From assembly GCA_030782805.1 (NCBI GenBank), contig JARJPL010000369.1:62001-126000 (forward strand): a stretch of DNA of 64,000 nt, written 5' to 3'. Below the pieces are notes generated by a model. It had not been told where the DNA came from. It worked only from the letters and a program-made list of their open reading frames with translations, and made no database searches. The stretch comes from Aschersonia sp. MBC 622. Its lineage: Eukaryota > Ascomycota > Sordariomycetes > Hypocreales > Clavicipitaceae. Both the position numbers and the translations under genes were made by a program. This document shows positions 43,631-54,823 of this stretch, piece after piece. Every line of letters begins with the position of its first letter. The stretch's first letter is position 1.

Positions 43631-45148
43631 ATGGCCTTTGATCATGAGCTAGCTGCCAAGCTGGCAGAAAAAGCCATCGCCGCTGCTCAGACTGGTGTCA
43701 AGATGAACATCAACGAAAACGAAATCTCTCAATTGGTGCTCTCTATCTTTGCAATCGGACTCAACGCCATCCCGGTCGTTGGGGGCGTCATCAGCTCCTT
43801 TGCGACACTCCTTGGTCTCGCAATATTCCCGGCTCCATCGGCCGACCCATGGACCAAGGTCAGTGAGCGCGTCGAAGCCTTGATCGGCAAGAAGCTCGAG
43901 GAGCACCAAGTCAAGGCACTTCAGAGCAGGATGGAGGGCTTTAAGCTCAACGCGAATGAGTACGCCAAAGTCTGGAAGATTTACAATGACGCCGCGCCGG
44001 ACAAGAAGAAGGAGCATGCCGAACTGCTCCGCACCCACCATGTTGGGTTTCTCACAATGATGCGCGTCTCTATTCCAGAGTTCCAAGTTGACACCTATGC
44101 AGCGCTTACATTGCCCTTGTTTGCGCAGGCAGCTAACCTGCATCTGACGCTGCTGGCGGATGGCATCAAACATGGTCTGGACTGGGGCTACCCGCAAGAG
44201 TACGTTGCCAACATTATGCCAGACGAGTTTAAACGAATGACGGCTTCTGGTAATGCGGCTCGAGATATGGCTGCTATTCAGAGTCGGGCAGATAACACAG
44301 AGCTCGAACTACTCAAGGGCGCAATCGAGGCAGCCGAACGTCTCGGCGTGGCCCCTGAGCTCATTGCAATGTGGAAAGAGGCTTATAGCACATTCATTGA
44401 GCAATTCGCCACCAGAGCTAAGCGTAGTACTTTGGACTATGTCTCTCACGCCAAAAGGTACTACACCGAGGGCCGAAAGCAGGTCAAGCCATATGAATGG
44501 GTCAGAGACGCTGGCAAGCCACACTACGGAAATGGCCATTCCGAAGGCTTGGCTCTGCAGACGTATGCCGACTATGATTTGGAAATGCTTGAAAACGTTT
44601 TAAACTATGCCGAGTTCTGGCCATACCTGACTGGCGAGTCAAAGATGCCAGAGTCATCCCTACTGAACCTCGACCGAGAGGTTTTCCGCGGACCCTACAT
44701 TCGCTACACAGAAAATGCGCCCTGGAGCGCGACAAGCCCTCCGCCCGTCACCAAGCGGACCGACAGAATCACCGCTGTCAATCTCTGCGTCTCGGAAGAC
44801 ATACGCAGCCTGCAGGTCAAATACGGCGATACCTGGGGGCCCAAGTTTGGCGAGTGCAGAAAACCGGAACTAGAGTCACGAAGTTTTGAGCTGCAGCCTG
44901 ACGAGTACATTGAGAATGTCGATATTGTCTATGGTCACAAGCTCGGTCAGCTACGATTTATTACGAACAAGGGCACTGTGCATGGGCCATATGGAGATCC
45001 GCGTCACGCTGATGTATCGCTCGCTGTCAACCATACAGGCTACGCTTTGACCAGCATGTACAGCACCCATTACGAAAGAAACGATCCAGAGGGAATTGAA
45101 GGCATCTTTTTTGGATTCAGGCCTCTTCTCACCGCCAAGACGGATTAA
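43631..45148 (+). CDS. Cry-like protein: endotoxin_N domain plus jacalin-like lectin domain
   Basis: A single uninterrupted exon of 505 residues. Residues about 30-260 resemble domain I (endotoxin_N) of Bacillus Cry toxins. A hydrophobic helix comes first (VLSIFAIGLNAIPVVGGVIS), then W..V...VEALIGKKL, Y.KVW.IY, and the central helix LPLFAQAANLHLTLLADGI, the best-conserved Cry helix. Residues about 378-497 look like a jacalin-type beta-prism lectin (ITAVNLCVSEDIRSLQVKYG to GIFFGFRPL). The usual Cry domain II and III are absent, replaced by about 100 residues of helical linker. There is no signal peptide. Domain I forms pores in gut membranes in Cry toxins and jacalin domains bind sugars; the role here is inferred. 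A fungal TATA box and leader precede it. The frame is intact. Confidence 0.85.
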   Translation: MAFDHELAAKLAEKAIAAAQTGVKMNINENEISQLVLSIFAIGLNAIPVVGGVISSFATLLGLAIFPAPSADPWTKVSERVEALIGKKLEEHQVKALQSRMEGFKLNANEYAKVWKIYNDAAPDKKKEHAELLRTHHVGFLTMMRVSIPEFQVDTYAALTLPLFAQAANLHLTLLADGIKHGLDWGYPQEYVANIMPDEFKRMTASGNAARDMAAIQSRADNTELELLKGAIEAAERLGVAPELIAMWKEAYSTFIEQFATRAKRSTLDYVSHAKRYYTEGRKQVKPYEWVRDAGKPHYGNGHSEGLALQTYADYDLEMLENVLNYAEFWPYLTGESKMPESSLLNLDREVFRGPYIRYTENAPWSATSPPPVTKRTDRITAVNLCVSEDIRSLQVKYGDTWGPKFGECRKPELESRSFELQPDEYIENVDIVYGHKLGQLRFITNKGTVHGPYGDPRHADVSLAVNHTGYALTSMYSTHYERNDPEGIEGIFFGFRPLLTAKTD

Positions 45149-46576
45149 TATAATACAGGAAGATAGCAGTGGGAGCGCACCAGTAACTATCTGTACTTTT
45201 ACCAACAGGTAGTTATCGAGTGCTAATGTAGCATTAGTACGACACTACAAAGGTTTCAACAACCAAGTAGAAGCGCAAGGTTATCAACATAGAAAGCTTT
45301 TTTCAACAAAGTCAGCTACGATTGTATAATAAGTACTAGTCTTTTCCCCTTAATATATAAGATTCGTGTTCCATTCAGCAAGTCAACTTCGTGTTTCATA
45401 AGTCTAGTCAAAGCAGGCTCTGTTGTTGGTCAGATCATGTGCTATTTGCCACAGAAACTTATGTCATCCTTGCTTGTCGACCCTCGCGGACGTGGTCTCT
45501 ATCTTGAATGCTAGACAAGCTGTCAGGATGTCAAGGCAAGCTCACACGTGCAATAACAGCATCGCCACATTTCGAAGCAGACCCAGTACTGACCTGCCTA
45601 GAAAGGCTCGCTCATGACATACTTCGAACTAGCAAGTTGCTCTGCATGACGCGGAAGTAGAAGCTGATCGAGCTCTTTGAGGAGAGTTTCAAGGCTTTGA
45701 CAATTGACAGTCCAGACCTCCAAGGATTTTCTAGGGTATATCGGTAGTGCTGATACATCCACGGGTTCTCGAGACGACAGTGGTTGATACTCTCCCTAGT
45801 GACGTTCTCACGGCCTCAATCTGTATGTTACACACGGCTACCGTGTGTGTGACAATGGCCGCAGCGGGTAAATCCACTTGCCTATCATATCTTGCCACGA
45901 ATGATTGCTGTGTATCCTCGCTTATGGCTTGTGGTACCGACGAAGACAAAACGAGAGAATGGGGTGAAACGACAGGTCTCGCCTGATTTTGTTGTCATTG
46001 TCAGGCGACGGATTGACTCATACCGGTTGAGTGCTACAAGTCGCCACGTTGGCCGCGCTTCTCCGACTCATGACGGCAGCTGGGGGAGGAGGCAAAGAAG
46101 ATCTCGCCAGGCTGTACCTCTTGGAGGTTGGGCATACGGCTAGACCAAGTCCATAAAGTGTATGAATGTTTTCTTAGGCTGCAGAGGCAGGTAGCAAATG
46201 CAAAGCGTACAGCAACTGGCGATATGGGCCAGAACGATCAATCCTCTCAAAGACTTCTTGACCAACGCACATAAATGGTTACTACAAAAGCTCCGCGGCG
46301 GAAGGAATTGAATATAAATGCGAATGCGAATCGGAGCTATGGGCAAAAAAGGTCACAGCACTCCATAAAGGTTTACAGCGACAACGGTTTTCAGTTACAG
46401 GGCAGGCACAGCACTGAATAAAAGCGGGTCAGCTCCTGCAAGCTTCCAAAGTCCGTCCAGCTCATAAGCTCACTCTGTTGGGTTGGGCTTAGGCTGTACG
46501 CACATATTTTGCACCCCTTAAATAATATATCACAACAACATTTCCCCGTTCTCTGCAAACCCATCTTTGTCGTGTC
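45149..46576. other. Gene-poor intergenic region
   Basis: About 1.4 kb. The first 200 bases are probably 3' UTR of the Cry-like gene. Remaining frames are short and without domains. An AT-rich ttaaataatatatc lies near 46517-46530, 50 bases before the kinase ATG. Confidence 0.4.
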
Positions 46577-48139
46577 ATGCTTTCTCGACAAGGACCGCGC
46601 CGCCTCTTCCGACTTTTTCCACCGAGGCAGCTGTCACGGCGCTTTCTGAATTCGAGCCGTGTCATGACATGCTCGGCCAGGGGAACAGACGGAATGGCAC
46701 TCCAGCAGCCACGCCAGTTTCCCGCCACTGGGTTCGAAGTAGTAGACCCAGCCCAGAAGCTTGAGGAAGAGAGACTGCCTTTTTACGTCCGTGATGAACA
46801 TTACCCAATGCGGATAGGAGAGGTCGTTCATGAACACTACCAGGTTGTCGCTAAACTTGGTTACGGCGTGACCTCAACTGTATGGCTAGCTCGCGATCTT
46901 CGGTTCGTCTACCTGAGGCTAGCTTGCCAACAATGGCGCGGATATATCTGACTTTGTTAGTGATGGCAAATATTGGGCGCTTAAAGTGTACATAAACACC
47001 ATGCTGCACAATCAGGAACTTCTCGTATACAAACATCTTGCGAGCGCCCCGACAAACACTCCAACTGAGCTCGGCTTCCAAAACGTCCGCCAGAGTCACG
47101 AGTCCTTTCAAATAGATGGTCCAGCTGGAAAACATGACGTGCTTGTTACGAAGCCTTTAGGGATGAGTCTCCGATCGTTCCAAGACATGCAAAAAACCGG
47201 CTTCTTCCCGCACGAAACCGTCGCCGGTGCGATGGGGCAGGTCTTTCTAGGCATGAATCTGCTTCTTGAGGCTGATGTTATTCATACCGGTATTCTTATT
47301 GATACTCTTGTTTTATCTGGCTCGATCACTAAATGCATCGAATTAGATCTGCACGCGGATAATCTTTTGATCGCGCTCACAGACGAATCAATTCTCTCAA
47401 GAGTGGAACAAAATGAGATCGATACACCCATTGCACGAAAGCAAATAGGGGAAAGATTTATCTACGGTTCTCAATATGTTTTGGGAGGTGCAGGACCGCT
47501 GGTCATTTCCGACTTTGGTCAAGCACGCATCGGTGCGGAACATCACGGAAATGCTATGCCGGTACCATATCGCGCACCTGAAGTGATTCTGGGTATGCAA
47601 TGGGGGCCCGAGGTAGATAGGTGGAGCGCTGGGTTACTGGTAAAATTACCATTCCAAATATTCACGTAAATTTTCTTTACTAATTATTTATTTGTATCTA
47701 GGCTTGGGATCTTCTCGAGAAAGAGAAGCTCTTCGACGTGTACGACAGCGAGTCCCAGAAGCACAATGACGCCTGCCATCTTGCAGCCATGACTGCGCTC
47801 ATGGGTCCGCCACCTCGTGTATTCTTAGAAAGGAGCCCTACAACCCGAAAATATTGGGATGATGATGGTAAGCAGTCTTCTAAGCTACTATGCCGTTGTA
47901 TGTCCGCTTCTCTCTAACCACGATATGTTGTTTCAGGCAATTGGACTGGCTTGGTCCCTCTTCTCACCGAGAGAACTTTTGAATCATTAGCCACATCTCT
48001 CAAGGGAGATGAAAGAGACACATTTCTCAATTTCGTTCAGTGTTTCGTGTGGTGGGTTCCTGAACGGAGGCTCACGGCATTGCAGGGCTATATGCATCCG
48101 TTTGTTCAAGGAAAAACGATGCCAAAGGCTGCTGATTAA
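46577..48139 (+). CDS. SRPK-like protein kinase
   Basis: Five exons, 46577-46902, 46961-47289, 47347-47639, 47702-47867 and 47937-48139, give 438 residues. The kinase fold is clear: glycine loop KLGYGVTSTVWLARDL, the lysine in YWALKVYI, catalytic loop IHTDLHADNLL (HTDLHxDN in place of HGDLxxxN), DFG intact in VISDFGQARIG, and APE in PYRAPEVILG. SRPK-type kinases phosphorylate Ser/Arg proteins; many fungal relatives are fast-evolving paralogs of unknown target. The first 40 residues are Arg-rich and poor in acids (MLSRQGPRRLFRLFPPRQLS), so mitochondrial targeting is possible. A later in-frame ATG would remove that leader. It is a paralog of the broken kinase at 13501-15236. Catalytic residues suggest it is active. 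Confidence 0.88.
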
Positions 48140-49330
48140 TGTCGCGTCATTTCTGCAGGAAGTGACATTGGGCTAGGCTTACAGCAACTGGCAGTATTGT
48201 CGACACTCATGCTAGTGGTCTCTTTGCAGTTTTATTTTCTTCCTCCGCATATTCCACGAGGTGAAGCTGCCAGCTCCTTTGCCACTTGCAATGGAGCGGC
48301 GCTAACGTTCAACCGTCAGCAACAAGTCGCACCTCATTACAGCCCTTGATCGTCATACGACTCTGTTAGCGTTTTGCCTGCTACTCGCAAAGGCTGGTGG
48401 TCCATGCTGTGGCGCGCCGTTTATACTGCTGATGCTCCGGCCGCATTGCTCGTGTCGCGGCGGTGGCAGCAGTAGCAGGTAGCAGGACGGCCATCATTAG
48501 CTACTCTCTCAACCAAATGTTCAAATCTGATTGAACCACCACCGGATAGTTAGCGCTCAGCACACAAGCGAAAGCACTAGTCTAGGCTGTTAGGTCTGTT
48601 AGCCACGCTTTACTCTGTAGCATGGCTCATCATTAGGTCGGTACTCAACGCGTAACGAGCGCTCTCACTTGCTCAATTGTCTTGCATTTTATCTGGCGCT
48701 TTGTATTTCAAAAAATCGCCTCTCCGTTCCATTGATCATGTTGTCGTACCTAAAACTACCAGTTGAGAACGCGCGACCAAGTAAAGGAAGTTAGAAATTG
48801 ATGTTTTTCATTCAAAGGCTTCTCTTTCGTTAGAGTTGTTTTCGAGTCATTTTTAGTGTGTATTGTATTGTTCGTGCGATATCAGTACGAGGAGGAGGTT
48901 GACGTTCTCTCACCATCCACAGCAGGGTTCGGATGGTTCCAACTGGGTGCCACTGTTAACGCTAAAAAGCCAACAATGGGTATGCCAAGTGAGTGGCCTC
49001 CAGCAGATTCCAGGTGCCTTGTACCTTGGATCTGCGCTGATGAGATCCACTTTATTAACCTGGTTAAGTTTCGACCATCGCCTCCCCATTGATGATAAAT
49101 CGCAAAACAAATTCACTTTCAGAATAGCTTCATCACCGAACGTACAATAAACGCCTGTAGGTAATTAATACCCAGAGCTCTCTCGGGCAAAAGCGTGGTA
49201 CCTTGTCGGCCTTTATCGCCAGGGCCAGAGGGAGGTCACATGATGGCCCTCTCATAATAAGCTGGCAGCAATCTGCTTCTACATCTTTCCCCAACATCTC
49301 TTGCCCCTTTCCATCTCCAACCAGCCCGCC
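48140..49330. other. Intergenic region
   Basis: About 1.2 kb with no supported gene. The last 100 bases, C/T-rich, form the leader of the phosphotransferase gene. Confidence 0.4.
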
Positions 49331-50942
49331 ATGACGACGCGCAATCTGCTTTCTGGACCAATTACCTTCACCGATGCTAAAGCCCGAAGCGCCAACATCC
49401 TTCACGCTTTGCAATATCCATCACAAAGAAGCGCCTTTTACAGGCGTATAGAGGGCCACCGGTCGCTTCTTGCTGCGGTTGTCGCACACCACCTCGGCAC
49501 CAAACCAGCCGAGATTGATATCTCCCCCCAGGAATACTGGCGCCACGGGTCCTTCAATCTCTGTATTCCTATCGGTGTCCTAGTCGATCACTCAGCTCAG
49601 CCTCATGTCCCAAAACAGGTTCTTATCCGCTTTCCCTTGCCATACCGTGTTGGCGAGGCGGAGAAACCTGGCAACTCTGATGAGAAGTTGAATTGCGAGG
49701 CCGCGACGTATGCATGGCTACAGCAGAACTGCCCCTCTATTCCTATACCACGACTTTACGGCTTTGGGCTATCTACAAATCAAAGGGTGCGTCTCTCGGC
49801 TTGTATCTGCCCACATGCCCGCTGACTGTCCCGTGTAGTTTACGCATCTTGAGCTCCTGCCTTGGTGGTCACGCTGCTTGCAACGTGTTCGACGATTCGT
49901 ACTTGCTACTTTTCGTTTACAACAGCCTTCCTCATACGTCTGTCACTCCTCGAGTCAATTTGCCGCCCTTGATATCGGATACCTCATCATCGAATCGATT
50001 ACAGCGGACCGCGGGGAGATGCTTTCGAACTCTTGGGACGACAACCACACATGCACTCGTCTTCGAGGAAACTTACAACGTGACTTGGCTAAGATGTTGC
50101 TCTCGCTATCTAGTATTAGCCTGCCACGTATTGGCTCCTTTCGACTAGACCGCAAGGGCTATCTACATTTGGCCAACCGCCCCTTGAGTGTGCAATCTAT
50201 AATGCATGAGAACGAAGGACTACCGCTTGACATTTCACGCGATACGACCTTTTCCAACGTCAAAGAGCTGGTGCTTTCCTGTCTAACGGCTTTTGATGAT
50301 CGGCTACTTTGTCAGCCAAATTCAATTGAGAGTCGTCACGACGCACTCGATCAGATGTCTGGTCTAACTGTTGCTAGGGCCATATTTCCGCAACTATTTC
50401 GGCATGACCTCGCAAACGGCCCATTTGTGCTTACTTTGACTGATCTTCACAAAAGTAACATTTTTGTCAATAAGGACTGGAAAATTACCTGTGTGATCGA
50501 CCTTGAATTTGCTTGCTCATTGCCGGTAGAGTTTCTCGAATCACCGTCGTGCTGGCTTGAGGATGAGATGGTGCACGAGATGTCGCCTGACGACTTGGAC
50601 TCCAAACATGCAGAATTCCTTGAGCACCTACGACACGAAGAGCAGCTCCAAAAGTGTCAAGAAGACAGGGAACCTCTCTCATCCATCATGAAGCAAACGT
50701 GGGAAAATGGCACATTTTGGTTTACGCTGGCTCTGAAGTCTCCAATCGCTTTTAATCAAATCCTATATGACAAAATCCTAGCCAGCTACTTTGCTCTCCC
50801 GCTGGACGAGCTGAGCAAAGCCGACTACAGCCTCGCTGCCCTCACATGGCGACCCAACATCTCGGACATTATCGACCGAAAGCTACAAGACCAAGCGGAG
50901 TACCAGAACAAACTCTATCAAATTTTCACGGATACAACATGA
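49331..50942 (+). CDS. APH/choline-kinase-like phosphotransferase family protein
   Basis: Two exons, 49331-49786 and 49839-50942, give 519 residues. The start is the ATG at 49331; the open frame upstream begins only at TTG. The Brenner-type motif TLTDLHKSNIFV matches the catalytic loop (D..xxN), and CVIDLEFACSLP is the metal-binding DxE/D strand that follows it in this family. The N-terminal lobe includes VLIRFPLPYRVGE. Fungal genomes carry many such kinase-fold proteins acting on small molecules or as resistance genes; the substrate cannot be read from the sequence. It follows an SRPK-like kinase on the same strand, with no sign of co-regulation. The frame is intact. Confidence 0.85.
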
Positions 50943-50960
50943 CATATATCTGATGGCCAC

Positions 50961-51155
50961 TCACTCCTTAGCATCCTTCTTCCTTGGGGGTGTTGGAGGC
51001 CGTTTTGCTTGTTTCCTGCGGGCTTGCGCATCCTTGCCAGAGGTTGATAACTGTCTCGCTTCCTCAATCGTGATCGGAAAGCCATAAATAGGATGCGCCG
51101 TTGCTTTGCCAATCTTTGCATCGGTGTCCGAGCTCGCGCTACCTTGGTCCGCCAT
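50961..51155 (-). CDS. Small Lys/Pro-rich protein, unknown function
   Basis: A 64-residue ORF with a true ATG at 51155 in a good context. It contains IYGFPITIEEARQLS, then a basic tail ARRKQAKRPPTPPRKKD. It is convergent with the phosphotransferase gene, with stop codons 18 bases apart. The composition looks coding rather than random, but there is no known domain. It could be a small nuclear or RNA-binding protein; that is a guess from charge only. Confidence 0.4.
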   Translation of the reverse strand: MADQGSASSDTDAKIGKATAHPIYGFPITIEEARQLSTSGKDAQARRKQAKRPPTPPRKKDAKE

Positions 51156-54100
51156 ATTTTCGTCTGGCCTCGGATCAACATCATGAAATAGACAACTTTT
51201 ATCTTTCTTATTTTGTTGGTTGTTTGCTTCGAGAATTTCGTGGATCGTACCTGTTCATGTACATAGATAAAGAAGGATGTTGGGTCAGCGTGTGACTACG
51301 CTGCTACTTGCTAACTATTTATATCTGTAGGTTCATAGTTCAACTGGGAGCCTTGCTTGCGTCTCTGGAGATGCGATGCATTCGAAGCGGGGTTCATTAT
51401 GCAGCGAATGACGGCAAGGCGACTACACAGGACCACAATGCCTTATGCCACTCTAGCCATGGTTTGTGCATACAATATTGGTTCGCAAAAAGGCTGTGCT
51501 AAATATACAGCCATAAAGATCACGTCAGGCTGGCGCGTATCATAGCAAAAGGCCAAGCCTGATTCCTCGTACGACGCCTTAGACGTCCTCGAAGCAACTG
51601 CGCAACGAGTTTTTCTATTTTCCGCATGAGCGAACCGCCCAACTACCACGGGGAATTCTCCACTCGTTGATGTTGAAAGTGCACGCCCGATTGTGAGGTA
51701 CTCACAGCACTTCTACGCTAATAATACGATGCAACATTTCTATCAGGGTTTTCTCCCAAACCCCCACCCCCCCCACGCCCCGTGCACCTCGCTCGTGATG
51801 ATGAGCAGGCCGGGGCCGGGGCTGGGATGGGCCAAGGCGCGCCTGTAAAGCATCGCCAGCGGTTGCCTTCCTGGGCGAATCTGTCAGCAGTGCGCTGTAG
51901 CAATATACGTCATGCACAGATTGACCTTTGTAGGAAGTGCTACCTAAGACCCTTCCGGGCTACACGCTCACGAAGAGAAGCGCAGTAGTCCATTTAAGCA
52001 AGCACCTCTTGAAGACGCTCAAGGACTTTGAGGGGCATTTGCCATATTGTGCTTACTCATTGGCATGTAGGGATAGTCATCCAGCAGCCCGCGACCAGCC
52101 GCGGCGTCGAACGACTCCAGATGTTGGCTTACGCGCCAAATGGTGTCCCGATTCAGCGGCGACGTGCACGAGCTCGTGAGGGCGAACATGGCCGATTTGA
52201 GTGGCAGGCTACAGTTCCCGTTCTCCAGAAGCCCTGCAGAGACGCATGATTGGTATCTGATCGTGTCCATGATTCTTCCGTTATGAAGGGACAACGACAC
52301 CCGCGTGCTGGAGCTTCGCTTCCGTGTTTACTACAATCTTGGACAATGAGCTGTTTTGGAACGAGTCATCTAGTCTACCCGTGATGCGTTTGGTGTGTTT
52401 GACCAGGCCGTAGTAGGCAGGACCAGCAGACAGTCGGTCGGATGGGGCCGCTTGATTCGATCAAGTTATGCTCGAATCGCACACGCTGGCAATAGGTATA
52501 AATGGAGGGTATTATACCTGGGGCTGCATGGCGACGCTGCATTGTTGGCCGTCTTTGCTTATGGCATGACTTTCGTGTGAGAGTAGACCTAGCAGAAAAC
52601 GGTCGACTGAATTTCAGTAGAGCAGCTGGAGTGGCGAGAGTCGTTTATCAGATGTCAAGCAAGGAATATTTCCAAATACTGCGAAAGAGGCGTTTTCCAT
52701 CTGGTAACACAACCGATTAGTTGGGTGCCTGGAGACAAGGCTGTTGTTGCGGGATTTCGGGCTGAGGACGGGCGAGTAATCGGCATAAACTTCGTTTCAA
52801 GACGGTAGCCAGCATAGCATATCTATAAGACACAAGCAATATCGGTGTCCAAGGCGTCGCATGTCGACGCAGAAAGTAAACATTCCATGCGGCTAGCCGC
52901 CCATGGTTGCGTATATAGTGCTCGACGTTGCATAGCAGGACGCAGGCAAGCATTGTCAATGGGAGTGAGAAGGGTCGAGAACAAGGGCAGACAGCGGAGA
53001 AAAGGTGCATATGAGAAAGAGAGAGAGAGGAGAGATGTGGTGGTGGGCGTCAAGAGGTGCGCTGAGTGAGGTGAAGATGGGCGAGCCACACTGGTTTCAC
53101 AAGGATGGGGGCCGGGCAGAAGTGGCGTGAATTTGGTTGGTGGAAGTCGACTAACTAGTTAGAGGTAGGGGTCGTTGGACGCGGGCATGGCCGTGAGATG
53201 GCAATTGCGAAACGGCTCATTTTTAGTTGCTTCTTTTTCTTTTGCAGCCAAGTTCGGCATGTACCTTTTCGTGATGATTGGGAAAGATTGTACATGGAGC
53301 GGCTACGGAGCGTGTTCGCCCGTCGCAGAGTGACGCACGGCTTGCGTGAGAGTAGAGGGATAGTGACGTGGCGAAACTCGACCCTGCCTGTTTTTTTTTT
53401 CTTTTGTCGGACACTTCTAACTACAATTAGCATGTCAGATGAGGCTGGCTGGCGAGAGAGAAGCAATTGCACTGTCGATTTGCTACTCTGACGGTTCCGT
53501 TTGCTGGCGTAATTGGAATGGAACAATGGACGGCGGGGAGCTGGGAAAAAGTGGAGAGCGACGATGGAGACCAGCCTCGCCCTGGAATCGGCGCGCCAGC
53601 AAACAGTTTGAGGGTCGTGGCTGAAAGCCAACCAACCCGCCTTTTCACTCCCTTTCACTGACTCTGTCAGCCCAAGTATTCGTAGATGATCAATACAACG
53701 GCTGACTGGCAGTCGAGTCTGCAGTCTACCACAGGTCCGCAGTGACTGCCAGCCGGCGCTACGAATAAAGCCACTGCAGATACTTGAGCCAGGCGCTTAA
53801 TTAAAAGACCGTCTCGAGGCCAATGAGCATCTAAAACCCCGGGCATTGCCATATGAGCCCCTGTGAATTGCATCACCTGCAGGCTGCAGCGCTGCTCACT
53901 TTCTGCTTGCGGAAGGCCAGGGAGAGAGCTCTAAAACTGGGCCCCCACATCCTATGCTCTCCTCTTTATCCACTCTTTTCTCACCCCTGGTCCCCTGTCT
54001 GTGCCTGTGCCTGGTACCTGCACCTGCCTCGCGCAAACTCCCCGCTAATCGGGTCAAACACTGGCTGGCCTTGCCAAGTCCCCTCCCGCCCACTTGACCA

Positions 54101-54823
54101 GTCGGCCATTCTGCCTCCCGTTTGTTCCATCTTGAAGCCAATACATTCCAAACAAATTTCCAACGCTCTTTTTGTCATTCTACTTTTTTTCTTATTCCAA
54201 ACTCGCAAGGCTGGCCCGTCGTCTTTCGCCTGTCTCCGCTCTCATCGTCCCTTCGACGGATACTGCCATCGTCTTATCTCGGCCGGTTTCATTCACTTCG
54301 CGATTGTGCCATCATCCTTCATATTCTACCACCCATTTTGGCTCTTTGTTCCCAAACGCCCTTGGAGAGCCTTGCCGTATTTCTTTTTTCTTTTTCTCGC
54401 CTTTTTTCTCCGCCTTTCAACTCTTTCGATTCGAGGAGTTGCACGCCATCCCAAAAATAACCCTTCTCCGACGTTTTAGAACTTTGGACCGACAACCCCC
54501 CGACCAGTCCAACTGATTGTTGCCGCTGGTGCGACATGTTTATCTCGCAGCTCCAATCTGGTCAATAAGACTCTTCGATACCACAGACACGACTCGATCG
54601 TACAAACCTTTTTTCACCTCGTACACTGCAACGTCAGAGCTCACTTTCACCCTTCACTCGCGTCGACTTCTACCCGCCTCCTCACAACCACGGTCGACCC
54701 TTCGCAGGCGAAGGCGACTTGTGTCATTGGCAGGCCAGTTCTTCATCATCAGTCACCCTTCGTTTCTCTTTTTTTTTCGACTAAAATCGCCATCATCGCT
54801 CGTCTCGCTGGCCGACGGTGATC
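51156..54823. other. Long intergenic region with leader of the KCH gene
   Basis: About 3.7 kb. An 83-codon minus frame with ATG at 52270 (to 52019) shows no domain and is not called. The part from about 53900 to 54823 is strongly pyrimidine-rich with many TTTTCT/CCC tracts, typical of a long fungal 5' leader and promoter, here for the KCH-type gene. No RNA gene is recognised. Confidence 0.4.

Noticed and set aside
52019..52270. 83-codon minus-strand ORF with ATG
   Set aside because: No recognised domain or promoter; kept only as a note.
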